Source of the DNA: Cryptomeria japonica | Lineage: Eukaryota; Streptophyta; Pinopsida; Cupressales; Cupressaceae | DNA: 64,000 nucleotides | Assembly (NCBI RefSeq): GCF_030272615.1 | Contig: NC_081414.1 | Span: forward strand, 761,511,148-761,575,147 | Direction: 5' to 3' | Shown: positions 46,500-58,229 of the stretch, piece by piece | How positions within the stretch are numbered: position 1 is the stretch's first letter | Layout of the letters: every line of letters starts with the position of its first letter | The notes under the pieces: generated by a model | What the model saw: the letters and a program-made list of their open reading frames with translations, nothing else | What the model was told of the DNA's origin: nothing | The model's database searches: none | Program-made: the position numbers and the translations under genes

Positions 46500-47463
46500 A
46501 GAGAAGATGCGGGAGCAAGAGAAGGGGGCGACTTTGAATTTGAACTTAAGATAGGGTGGGAAACCCTACAATGGATAGGCGAACCAAGGGGAGGGTGGAA
46601 AGGATGGATCTTGGGATTGCCCTGATTCCTCTGAGCCGAATGGAAAGGACCTGACGGATGGGGACCCACAATCTGGCGACAAACCTCTCAATCCTGATGG
46701 GGGGAATGGAGAATAACGTGCAGGAGATGGCCCACGGTAGGGACCTATTTGAAGGGACAATGGTCAGTCGTGGACTTCTCTATTTGGTGTCAAACCAAGT
46801 GGAAAGTCCTCGCTCCCTCCAGTTCATAATATCACATAACCAAAAAAGGGTAGATTTTCTATTGAAGTTCCAGACCCAGTGATTTTGCATAATATTAACT
46901 GTATGGCAATGAATTTGGTTGGAAAATTTTTGGGTCCAAGGTTGGATATTGATGTTGTTAGGGTGCTCGCAAAACGTAAATGGGTGCTTAAAGGTCAAGT
47001 GGAAATCACTGCTATGTCCAAAGGTATGTTGTTGATGGCCTTTTCATGTAAGAAAGACATGTCGAGGGTGCTTTGTGATGGTCCTTGGTTGATTGAAAAA
47101 TCAATGCTTTCTCTGCAAAAATGGTCGCATAAGATGGACCTAAATGAATCCTTTTTTGTAAAAGCTCCTGTTTGGGTTAGATTGCCGGGCCTTCCCTTGG
47201 AGTTCTGGATTGAATATGTCTTTAAATGAATTGCTATTTCCTTTGGGGAACTCTTATCTATGGATCCTATCATAGCAACTAGAAGAATACTTACCTTTGC
47301 TAGGATTTATGTGGGAGCTATGGAAGGCACATATATGCCCTTATCTATCGAGATTAACTCTAGATTGGGGAAACAAAACCAACCTATGGAATATGAAAGT
47401 GTCCCTTTTGCATGTTTTCACTACAAAAAATTGGGGCATACAATGAGAAAATATCCTCTATAG
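46500..47463 (+). pseudogene. LINE (L1-like) ORF1 relic with DUF4283 domain
   Basis: Positions 46879-47228 encode the DUF4283-type nucleic-acid-binding domain of plant LINE ORF1: LVGKFLGPRLDIDVVRVL, WVLKGQVEIT, FSCKKDMSRVLCDGPWLIEK and VWVRLPGLPLEFW. A TGA breaks the frame (FK, stop, IAIS). It continues with SMDPIIATRRILTFARI and ends in a spoiled zinc knuckle (CFHYKKLGHTMRKYP, where two Cys appear to have become Tyr), followed by TAG. About 350 bp upstream (from 46500) has the mixed composition of a LINE leader and degenerate N-terminus. Confidence 0.8.
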
Positions 47464-48249
47464 GTCATCAAAGAGAAAGAGAAGAAAGACAAGACAACGC
47501 AAGGGAGAGCAAAAAACCTGCTAAGCAACCCGAGATTGTTGAAAAAGAGAAAATGGTAGAATGGTAGAAGAAGGCTAGAGTGTCATCATCCCTGACACCT
47601 TCGAGCAACAAGGGAACATTAATATAGAAAATCTAGAAAACTAGATGCTTGAAGAAGGGAAAGAGGATCAAACAGGTAAAGATGAGAGAGAATGACAAGA
47701 CACCAATTAGGAAGAACAACAAAGTGATGACCTAGAAGATGGAGAAATATAGGTGGTGTTATAGACTAAGGAGGAAGTGGATTCAAATTGCATTATGGAA
47801 AACACTAACAAAGATGGCCCTAGACCCAACTATGAGGAAGACCAGAGGTGTTTGATCCTTGGAGGGATCTCATTGTCAAAATCACAAAAATCGGTGGATA
47901 TGGTGAAATCTACCTTCACGTAGTCCCCAACGACCTCATTGCTTAATATAAGTGCTAAGTAGGTTGAGGTTGATGATTTCGAGTAAAAGACAATCACCTA
48001 GAACATCCAAGAGGAAGATAGCCAGATTAATGAAGTAGCGGAATGAAAGAAAGTGAGAAAAAATGGGCCGAAATCCACCCCTCAGGCTACTCCAGTCAAG
48101 ACAAGGAACCCGACTAAAGCCGATACGGGTTTTAACCCCTCTCCTCCTAGAATAAAAAAAGAAAGCCAGATTAGAGATCAAGAGGCAAGAAAGAATATAA
48201 TGGATGGTACTCAAATGACCATCCATGAGGTATGTTCCCTAATAAGAAA
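47464..48249 (+). pseudogene. LINE linker / ORF1 tail relic
   Basis: A Glu/Lys/Asp-rich stretch with many stops between the zinc knuckle of ORF1 and the ATG of ORF2, as in plant LINEs where ORF1 ends in a long low-complexity tail. No domain recognised. Confidence 0.5.
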
Positions 48250-49161
48250 ATGAAAATTGTTTCATGGAATATACGTGGATTGAATAGTCCACATAAATAG
48301 GATGTTCTTAGAAATTTAGTTGGAGAACATAAACTGAACATTGTTCTTATCCAAGAAACTAAAATGACTAAAGAGAAAGTTGAGAAGATTAAGCTTTTTA
48401 AGGATGGGGGAGTTTTAGGAGGTATCTCAGATGGTGTTTCTGGGGGCATTGCCATTTTTTGGAATCTAAGACATGTTACTGGGGTACTTGTTAAGTAGGA
48501 TAGCAATTTGGCCTTTGTTGGGTTTCATCATTTAGGGGATGGTACCTCATGGCTCCTGACTAATATTTATGCCCCTAATAATAGGCTAGGTAGATGTAAA
48601 TTATGGAAGAAGGTGGAGGCCATTCGGTCTTCTTTTAAGGATGAAATGTGGATGGTCATGGGGGACTTCAACACCCCTCTCCATGACAAAGAGAAGTTTG
48701 GAGGTTTACCCTCTTAGTTAGATAGTAGAATGGATCTTTTGAACTTTATCAATAACTAGGGTTCGCATTATATTGATCTTCAAGGTGCCAATTTTACCTG
48801 GACCAACCCTAGAGCAGGGGAAGATCTTATTCAAGTCAGACTTGACAGGGCCCTTATTTCTAATGATTGGTTTAACCATTATTAGTGCTCCCTATCGACA
48901 TTTTCTATGATTGGTTATGACCACTTTCCTATGGTTTTTATTGTTGAGAATATAAGTGTTAAAAGAAAATCCCCATTTAGATTTGAAAGGATGTGGTTGG
49001 ACCATCCTAACCTTGAGAAATCCATTGAGAAGTGGTGGTCTATTGATGTCAAAGGTACCACGATGTATAAAATGACAAAAAAATTAAGGTACGTGAAAGA
49101 TAATATAAAGAAATGGAACAAGGAAGTTTTTGCGGATCTTTTTGCTGCCAAGTCCTATTAG
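48250..49161 (+). pseudogene. LINE ORF2 endonuclease domain, six in-frame TAG stops
   Basis: ATG 48250 opens the apurinic-endonuclease-like domain: KIVSWNIRGLNSPHK, LIQETKM, GGIAIFWN, NIYAPNN, MVMGDFNTPL, NFTWTN and YDHFPMVF, the ordered motifs of the exo-endo-phosphatase fold (E in QET, D/N in GDFN, H in DHFP). The frame is held for 303 codons with no frameshift. It carries TAG at 48298, 48496, 48715, 48757, 48883 and 49159. Homology stops near 49160 before reverse transcriptase, against an LTR-type sequence. All stops being TAG suggests CAG-to-TAG decay. Confidence 0.9.
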
Positions 49162-49340
49162 AATAATATCTTTCTCTTTGTGTTATTAATTGTCATTTAA
49201 GTTGTTTCTAATTTTGCCTCTAGTTAATGATTGTTTCTTTTAGAAAGATCATCTTTGTAACTCTATTTAAAGGAGCTTTGTCTCCTTGATTAATTGAACA
49301 ACATCGATTGTTTGAAATCCATATGCTTTTGCATCTGTAT
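49162..49340 (+). repeat. Probable 5' LTR (or its 3' part) of another LTR element
   Basis: This block follows the broken LINE and ends just before a PBS at 49343. A TATA-like ctatttaaaggagc lies near 49262 and fits a promoter about 80 bp from the LTR end. The matching 3' LTR was not found, so the start is uncertain. Confidence 0.5.
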
Positions 49341-49342
49341 TA

Positions 49343-49356
49343 TGGTATCAGAGCAG
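49343..49356 (+). other. tRNA-iMet primer-binding site
   Basis: TGGTATCAGAGCAG, an exact match to the TGGTATCAGAGC core of copia elements, right after the LTR-like block. Confidence 0.75.
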
Positions 49357-52000
49357 AAAGAAATTTTTTTTTTTTCTAAAAATTTTTGAATGAAAATTTT
49401 CATCACCGAAAAAACAAATCTAGGGCCTATGATTCTTTCAGCATTCAAAATTCAATTTTTTTTTTCTAAAGGGTTTTCTTTCAGGTGGTTTTTTCTACTG
49501 TTCTTCGTGTTTTCTATGGCAGATTTCTTTTTAACTAGACCTTCGTCTTGCGATGGCATTAATCCTCTGTGCGTGACGCGATTTTTCCACTTGCAAATTT
49601 TTTTTCTGCCATTTTGGGATGAAAATCTGCATTTTTGATTAGGGTTTTTACCCTTTAGATCAAGTCAATTTTTTTTCTGATTGCAGATTCTTGGTGGGTT
49701 TTTCGAGAGCTCAACTGGGTTGTTTTCAAAATTTTGTGGGTGCATCATTTTCTGTGCCTCAAATTTCATGCCAGCGGATTTCAATTCTGATTTCAGATTC
49801 TTTCTAGGTTTTTCACAAGGATTTTTGGGTTGTCTTTGGATCTTTTTGCGTCAGTTATAAAATTTTCTCAAAATCTGTGCCAGCCGTACTTCATCTATTT
49901 TTTGAAGTCTGTACCTATATCTGCCTCTATTTTTTGCATTAGAATTTGTTCTTGGACTTGTCTCAGTGCATTGAACTTTGTACCTCAGGTTTTGTGCATA
50001 ACATCTTCTCAGTACCTCATTTTTCATGCCTCGAAAAGTGTGAAGATGGCTTATGGGCATCGATGTTTATTTGGGTTTTTTAATAGGTATTACTCTTAGG
50101 ACTTATCTAATCGCAATATTTTTCCTAGCAAGTCTTAGCCATTTGTTCTTCCAATTGTAATTTTATTTTTGCATCTCTCAATAACTTCCTCTTAGTGCTG
50201 AGATCTACAAACACCACCAAACATTAGGGCTAAAAGATGCTTGGGAGGAAAGGATTTGATTGGGAACCCTAAGAGCTTTATAATTCTTCTTTTTGCAACC
50301 TTCTTTGTGTTAAAAAAGATCTTTGATTTCTTTTTGTTCATAATTTTCCCTGACATGTTCATTGGTGCAGGAGCACCTAGGACTTAGGCTTATAGTCCTT
50401 TCACTATTTTGGGTTGTATTGACCTTAGCCAAGTCAGGTTTCTAATAAGGACTCTAGGAGGGTCCAAGGAGTGAGTTCGATGGTTTATTTGAGTCAAGTG
50501 TAGGCCTAGTTGAGTTGGTTTTCTTCCTAGGTTTGCACTTTGTGAATAGTTGCTAGTTTGAGTAGGAAATTAGCCTTCTTGATGGTCAAAAGTGGTAAAA
50601 CTTGGTGTGAGAATGAGAGAGGTTTATTATGGTCTTAGGAATGATTAAAAAGTCACAAGTAATGACTTAAAATAATTTTTATAGGTTGGCAAAGAAAAAA
50701 GTGAAAAGTTGTAAGAGTTGTCATGACAACTTTTGAAAGTTGTTATGACAACTTTTGAAAGTTGTCATGACAACTTTTGTCCTAAAAGTGATTAGTGATG
50801 GATTCAGGGATAGAAAAATTCCATAGAATGCCCCCACACATGGGTAAGACTATAAAAACCTCCTCTTGCATGGTTACCAAGGTTGGAAGTTTGTTTTTGT
50901 ATGATCAACAATCTGAAACTACTCATTTTCAGACTGTTATTACTGTTTTTGGCTCATTTTGCTTACAATGTGAATAAAAATGGATTGAATCCATTGATCC
51001 AGTTATGGATTGAAGTTATTTGGTGTGTTTCAGAGTCATTTGTTTCATTTCAAGCTTTGTAGTTAGTGTGTGTTGGTGTTTTCATAGTTTTGTTTTCAAT
51101 CAACCAGTTTTGGCTTGTATATAACAATTTCTTGTAAAATGGTTGCCCCAGAAAATCCCTCTATGCTACCATTATGACCTATAGGGACATGGAAGGAAAC
51201 CACTTTTATAGTGTACGTATACAGGGAGAAGTTCTAGAAGTGGTGTTTGATATGGCTGCCACCTTGTTCTAGGCGAGTCGAGGAGCAACCTGACTAGAGA
51301 AGACAGGGTGAAATTTGAGTTCTTAGTGCAGAGGTGAACACAAAACCACAATTGAATAATTTGGAGGGGTCCATGAAGTCCATACAGAGTTTCCATAGCA
51401 AGGAGAAGCCTTGAAAAGACCTTTTGATGCCCATTTCACAAACTTGACCAGTCACTGTTGGTTAAGAGGTCCAGAAACCCTTCAAAACCCTCATTTTTGG
51501 GTTAGGGTATTGTATGGTGACTTGGGAAACCAAAACCACCAAAATCATTTGGGGATAGGTGAGTGTTTGAATAAAAACCAACCTTGTTGCAGGGTCTTTT
51601 GGACCATTTTCTTCTAAACCCTTGAAAACTGGATATAGGAGGCCTAGTAGGGGCTCATTCCTTGTAGCCCTTTTTCTAGGCAAAATGGTGAAATTGGTAG
51701 GAAGAATAATGGATGAAAACCACAAATGGACCCAAATGGAATTAATTTCATGTTAAAATCCACCTCCACACTTCTGCAACAACTCACAACAGTAGGAGGT
51801 GAAATTGACAAGTTGAAGACAAGACATCAAGAATGAGCATATGGGAAACACTTTGAAATGGTAGGGTTCCTAGTTAAACACTTATTTCAAACACCTTGAA
51901 ATTGGCAAGAGAAATCCCTAGAAGAGAATGAGAAGGACTTGGAGGTCTTGGAGAATAGCTAGGCCTGGAGAGGTTGGGGGAATTGAGCAACCCCAACTAG
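49357..52000 (+). other. Non-coding or decayed interior of the LTR element
   Basis: T-rich leader-like DNA (49360-50100) with no polyprotein. From ATG 51140 a frame with many stops resembles a decayed coding region, but I recognise no domain. A palindromic triplet repeat lies at 50716-50781. No 3' LTR found. Confidence 0.4.
50716..50781. repeat. Three tandem 22-bp units, each a perfect palindrome or nearly so
   Basis: Units begin at about 50716, 50738 and 50760. The third contains AAAGTTGTCATGACAACTTT, a 20-bp perfect palindrome. The second has one change (gttgttatgacaac). The tract can form three hairpins or one larger cruciform. Confidence 0.92.
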
Positions 52001-52179
52001 GTGAAGTGTGAGCAAGCTAGGTAAACCCCATCAAATTGAATTTCTACAATACATTGTTAATGGTTTCAACTTCCCCCATATTCACTTCCTTGAATATAAA
52101 TGTATCATCAACAATTGTGCATGTGTTATAGGTTCTAAATCCCTAACCACCTTAATTCTCTCCAATATTCAGTATCTTT

Positions 52180-52900
52180 GCATCTTTCGATAGCCCTACC
52201 CATTTTATCAACCATAATCACAAAGAGAAATGGTGAAATGGGATGACCTTTATGAATTCCACTTGTTTCTTTGAAATTTTTTTATAGAGAACCATTTACT
52301 ATAATAGAGTATCTGATAGAAGATATGGAAAAACAAACAATTTCTAGCCAATGCCAATTGAATGGAAACTTTTTCGTCACCACCATTAGGAGTTTTCAAA
52401 TCAACTATATCATACTCTTTTATTACACAAATTTTTATCATCATTTCCTTAACCCTTTCAGATACCATCATATGTACTATTTTACATGAAACTATAATGC
52501 TATTAGTGATTTTCTCAATTGAGTGAAACCATTTTGTTCTTCAAAGATTATGGAATCTAATACTTTCTTTAATTAGTTGGCCAAAACCTTTGTAATTATT
52601 TTGTAAATTGTATGGAACAAGGAGACATGTCTATAATCATTGATATACTCACTTAGTTTCTTCTTTGGGATAAGGGTGATGGCATAATTGTTAATATCTT
52701 TAATAAATCTTTTTCTAATTCTAAAATCCTTGACTAGTTTCAAAACTTCCATTCCAATAAATGGCCAACATTTCTAATAAAATTTTGTAAGAAATTTGTT
52801 GAGGCTTGGTGATTTATTAGGATTAAGCTAAAAAAACTATTTAAACTTTATCTAGAGTGATTGGAAAACACAACATATGGTTGTCTACATCTATAACAAT
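52180..52900 (-). pseudogene. LINE reverse transcriptase relic
   Basis: Minus-strand reading gives ITLIPKKKLSEYINDYRHVS, TIYKIITKVLAN, EEQNGFTQ, a KxxVIKEYDIVDLK segment (normally LDLSKAYD) and GIHKGHPISPFLFVIM. These are successive RT blocks of plant LINEs. Frameshifts and stops are frequent. The catalytic FADD block is not present; the relic fades near 52180. Confidence 0.8.
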
Positions 52901-53469
52901 CACTAGAACATAGCTCAGATTAAACTAATTTCCCCTTTCATTTGGACTATTTCCTAGTAGAATATGAAATTACTTGATCACATGTGACATTATCCATATT
53001 GGTGTACATCCACAAACCATACTTTCATCTAATTTCTTCATATTTTAATTTTATTAGTTGATCTTTGAGTGTTTGTAGATGAGTGAAATTTTTTTGTTCT
53101 CGTCACTTGACTTAAGTCATATAACTCTTGATTTATTCCTCCAACATAATTCTTCTTTGGCAAAGACTTCCTTGAGCTCGTGATTTAATAATATTTTTTA
53201 AAAAATTGTCTTTAAACATTCCATGAGTAATTACCTTAATTTTATAAGGTTTCCAACTCTTGTTCGATCCTTAGTTTTTCTTTGAATATGTTTTTAAATC
53301 TACCCCCTTGCTCTATTCCCTAAGCCTTGCCTTTAGATACTAGTGTGCCTTCATTAATCTATAATTGATTATCTAATTCACTAGACATCCCTACTACCCA
53401 CCTTGAGATTATGCACCAGTTTATATTCCCTCCACCATATTTGTGCAATTTGAAGGTTGTTTTGTTAGG

Positions 53470-53880
53470 TTGAACATTTTCTCTAATTTCCAATTATATA
53501 GGAAAAATGATTTGCGATATCTATTGGAAGAATACATGCCTCAATCAAGGAAGTGTTATTTATCTATTCCAGAGAAATCTGATACCTGACTAGTTTCCTT
53601 GAGATATTGGTGAATTCACTTCTTCTATTGATCCACGTGAAGAACCCATTTGTTCTAATACAATCTATCAACCCAATATTCATTATAAAATCCTTAAAAC
53701 CCTACATACTATTGTAGATTTTCTTTAATCCCCCACTCATTTTGCTAAAGCCCAAAAGACTATTGTAATCACCACTTATGACCATAAGGAGATCATTGTT
53801 ACTTTTGAGTAAATTTATTATGTGAGTCTAGGTGACCAACTTATCATCTAAATTAATAGACTCATATATATTTTAATTAG
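53470..53880 (-). pseudogene. LINE endonuclease relic
   Basis: Minus strand: LLMVISGDYNSLLGFSKMSG, MNIGLIDCIRTNGFFTW and INRRSEFTNISRKLVR correspond to the GDFN...LIDL...FTWTN...RLDR part of the LINE endonuclease. It lies in the right order and strand to belong with the reverse transcriptase relic at 52180-52900. Confidence 0.7.
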
Positions 53881-53889
53881 AGGAAAATA

Positions 53890-55100
53890 GATTTTGAAGG
53901 GTACCTAAAACCCTTTACAAGAAAGGACAACCAACACCAATAGAAAATCAGATGCAAACAAATAGCTAGCTAATAAAAAAACAAAAGAGATAACAAAGGG
54001 TCATCAGACCCTAAGGCCTACTAAACATTTTTTTAACATTTTATAAGATTTGGCTTTTTTGTGTATCACACCTTCATTGATGTTCAAAACAACATGGAAA
54101 ATATGGGCTTGATCATTCTTACCTTTATCATGGTTCCACGTTCTACTGAAGGGCCAATAATAGGTCAAGTACCCATGCCTTGTTGATCTATAGCAACATT
54201 CTTCCCAACATCCTCCATAAAAGCAGAATGGGAGCTAGAAATACCCTTTGAAAAACCTAAATAAGGTTATATGCCTTATCATTTAATTGTTTGAGGTCTT
54301 CAAAACTATTTTGTATACTAGTTCTACTCACAACCACCATAGCCCTAATCTTATCATGAATCTTATCAACGATCTCTTCAAAAGACCATATTTTTGACAT
54401 CCTTGGCCACATTCTAGATAAGAGAAATCATTTAATCAACATTACCTACAGTAGGGGAATTGTTCAAACTAATCTATCCCAATTCCACCTTTTTATTAAG
54501 GGTATTGACCATTTTCTTAAGCAAGTTGATTTTAGACACCATCCATTTAAATAGATTATTTTGTTCTTTTATGATATTCTTGGGAACCACCAACATTTCC
54601 CTTGTTCTTGTGGTAGAGGACCCATTATACATTCCCATATATATTAATCAATTCCAAATACATTTTTAGTTTGATATTGTAAACATGACATATAATCCAA
54701 TTACAAATAGACTCTATGATTTAGAGATATAGTTTTTTTTGTGTGTCTAGAGGATACCCAAACTACCTACGATACAACATGACCATGACTTATGGTAGTT
54801 TGAAAATATTGATTCTTTATTTTTTTATATTTGGTTTCTTGAGGAAGGATTAAATCAATGGGAATCTTTTGTAGTCGACATTTTATTAAGCATGATTTGT
54901 TAGGGGCATTCAACTAAATTAAATGCTAAATATAAAGCTAATTGAATCATAAACTAGTTTGAACCTTAACACTATACCAAATCAACCCTTACACTAAACT
55001 AATTTGAACTTTAACACTAAACCCAATTGAACATTAAACTAATTTAATTATAATTCTAACACTAAACCAAATTGAATCAGAATACCAAACTAAATCAAAC
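53890..55100. other. Unassigned DNA
   Basis: AT-rich, no motif recognised. The part 53900-54700 may be decayed LINE ORF1 or linker on the minus strand. The part 54900-55090 has short repeats around aaactaaattgaac. Confidence 0.35.
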
Positions 55101-56945
55101 ATTTACTTCATGCCTTTTGTCCTGCCACACCTAGGGTTTCTTTTTGGAATAGAATTAATAATTCAATCAACCATAAATAAACTACATGCAACTTACAGTA
55201 TTAGGGTTTCAATAATTTATGATGTACCACTTCTACACAAGCAAAAATACCATCGAAAAGTGCAAAAAATTGACCAAAAATGCAAAGAAAATAACAACAG
55301 TAAAATTTTGGCATCACTTGTTCTTGAAGGCTACAAGCGTTGAATCCAAAAAAAAAACCAAAAAAATGACCACGGAAGGGCATGCCAATACCTTTTCATG
55401 ATGCCATTGAAAACCCTACATGCAAAAAGATATGTCCAAGGTAAAAAAATTAAAAACAACAATATTTAATAAAAATAAGGACAAATATTGGTTTATAATT
55501 ACTTTAAAGAACCGACAAATCAAGCTTAATTCTTTTAGGCATTTTCTAATTATAAAAAAATAAATGTTGTAAATGATGTGGTTTAGGTTTAACATGTTAT
55601 AGAACCCTTTCAACAAATGCATATTGTGCATATCTAACCCCGTTGCAGATGTCAAATGTACCCTACAAGTATAGATGAAAACATTACAACCTTGAAAAGT
55701 TAAGGAGGTTTCTATCTAAATAAAGAAAACCCTACCTTCCATCACTGCTCTTCATTTTGTAGAAAGAAGCCTACAAAATGTTTGGAAAAAAACAAAACAA
55801 ACAACATTTATTTCATACCTTTCACCCTACCACACCTAGGGTTTCTTTTCAGTATAGAATTAAGATTTTGAATCGAACAACAACAAACAACAACAAACAA
55901 CATACAAATTATAGTATTAGGGTTTCAAGAATTGGTTATGTACCACTTCTGCATAGGCAAAAATGTTGGCGACAAGTGCAAAAACTTGACCAAAAATGCA
56001 AAGAAATTAAAAACAAAATTTTGGCATCACTCATTCTTGAAGGCTATAGGCTCTGAAAAATGCTAAAAAAAATGATTATGCAAGGGCACATCAATGCCCC
56101 TACATGATGCCATTGAAAACCCTACATGCAAAAAGACTCATCTAAGGTAGAAGAAAATCAAAAATAATAATATATAATCAAAATGAGGACAAATATTGGT
56201 TTATAATTACTCTAAATAACTAAGGAATCAAGCTTAATCCTTTTAGGCATTTTCTAATTGTAAATAAATAAATTATTTAAATGATGCAATTTATGTTTTA
56301 ATATGTTATAGAAATATTTCAACAAATGCATATTGTGCATATCCAACCCCATTGTAGTTCTCAAATGCACCCTACAAGTGTAGATGCAAATAATACAAAC
56401 TTGAGATTTGACAAAGATTTCTATCTAAATAAAAAAACCCTACCTAACATCAATGCTCTACATTTTTAAAAAAATAAGCCTTCAACATTTGGAAAAAAAA
56501 CAAAACAATGAGCATTTACTTCATGCCTTTCATCTTGTCACACCTAGGGTTTCTTTTTGGTATAGAATTAAGATTTCAATCGAACAACAACAAACAACAT
56601 GCAACTTATAATATTAGGGTTTCAAGAATTTGTTATGTACCACTTCTACATAGGCAAAAATGTCATCGACAAGTGCAAAAACTTTACCAAAAATGCAAAG
56701 AAAATAACAACAACAAAATTCTGGCATCGTTTGTTCTTGAAGGATACAAGCTCAACATCCAAAAAAAGCAACAAAGATGACTATGAAAGGGCACGTAAAT
56801 GCCCTTGCATGATGCCACTAAAATCCCTACATGCAAAAAGACACATCCATGGTAACAAAATTAGAAACAACAATATATAATTAAAATAAGGACAAAGATT
56901 GATAATTACTTTAACAAATTAAAGAATCGAGCTTCAAAGATACTT
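55101..56945. repeat. Tandem repeat of ~706 bp, about 2.6 copies
   Basis: The start atttacttcatgcctttt recurs at 55101, 55806 and 56514 (spacing 705 and 708). Each copy continues with cacacctagggtttcttttt, then attagggtttcaa, then tttggcatc and ttcttgaagg. Copies are moderately diverged. Short frames of similar sequence recur in each copy, with different breaks, and are not convincing genes. The last copy is cut off near 56945. Confidence 0.93.
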
Positions 56946-57321
56946 CATAAAGAAATGCTTTCGAAAGTTTAAAGGACGTGGAAAAAAAGAACCACGACAA
57001 CAACTATAGGTATAGTAGGGACTTCTAGTGCAATAGTAAAATATGAAACCCAAATAGAAATTTTTAGTTTGAAAATATAGACTAAAAAAATATGGAACCC
57101 TACCTTGGTGATGATTTCGTTCGAGGATCTTACATTAAATATAACCATAGGAATAAGGTTGTCAACTATGGCTAGAGAATAGTTTGCATCAATAATAAAT
57201 GACAAAACACATAAAAGCAATCACGCAAGCTAGATGGGATGTCTGATGACCTAGATGAGATTTCTGACGATCGGTTCCTAGGAGATTGACAAATTTTTGG
57301 GCTAAAATCCCACACTAAAGC
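56946..57321. other. Spacer
   Basis: AT-rich, no gene recognised. Confidence 0.4.
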
Positions 57322-58221
57322 CTATTGGCTAATTTTCTTTTTGATATTTAATTTTTCTAAGGGATTTTTTACATTGACTAACCCAAATTCTATTTTATCC
57401 CCAATGGATGAATGAGATGATTTTGGCAATATTTTCATCTCTTTCACCTTTTTAAATTTAAAAGATTTAGATGATTCCCGCACCAAGGTTTTACCCTTCA
57501 AAGAAAAGCTTAGGGAGAGGGAGTTGGGAAGATACTTCTTTGAGGGCACATACTTAAATTCTTCGTTCATAGTTTCATACCCACAATACCATGTAGGAGT
57601 GGTCTTTCCCTTCCTAGGGTGTTTATGGATACCAATATGAAAAAAAGAATCATCATTAGAAGGGGCATCCTTAAAGTTAGTTGAAAAATTAGAAAAATAT
57701 TGGCAAAATTTTTGGGCAGATTCAATTTTGTGATTGAAGCTCAAGGGATTATTTTGAATGGTAGGGGTTTTTTCTATGATAAATAATGCCATGGATAAGA
57801 TAAGAAAGGGGATAAAAAGCCAATGATATCCACCTATCACATCTAAAATGGTTCAAAGCCATGAAATTTTAGGTGAACAAGCTAGTAAAATGACCATCAA
57901 GAGTTAAATACCTCATGATCACTTCAGAAACATCAACCCAAAGGGGTTTGATGTACACCCATTCATAACCCCCATTAGTGGTTCTTTGAACCCTATTCCA
58001 TTCAGTACCCTTAAAAAAGATATTTATTGCCTCATCGGATAACTTTTAGTCTCAATATAATTTATTACCTTTCACTAGCATTCTCGTAATTTCTATAATG
58101 AGGTCTTCTATGATAATGATTTAAACCTTGTAAGATAGAAGAATTCCATTCTCCCTGGACTATCCAAAAAGATATTGGCCACCAATGGATCATGGCCATG
58201 AAGTTTCTCCATATAGGGGGG
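57322..58221 (-). pseudogene. Unrecognised decayed coding relic, downstream half
   Basis: A minus-strand frame of 172 codons (57322-57840; HKHPRKGKTTPTWYCGYE, KEMKILPKSSHSSIGDK) continues upstream after stops with TEWNRVQRTTNGGYEWVYIK and PLWVDVSEVIMRY. The style resembles LINE ORF1 or another retroelement protein, but I cannot name it. The frame continues across the MITE insertion at 58230-59278. Confidence 0.4.
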
Positions 58222-58229
58222 TGAGTTCA

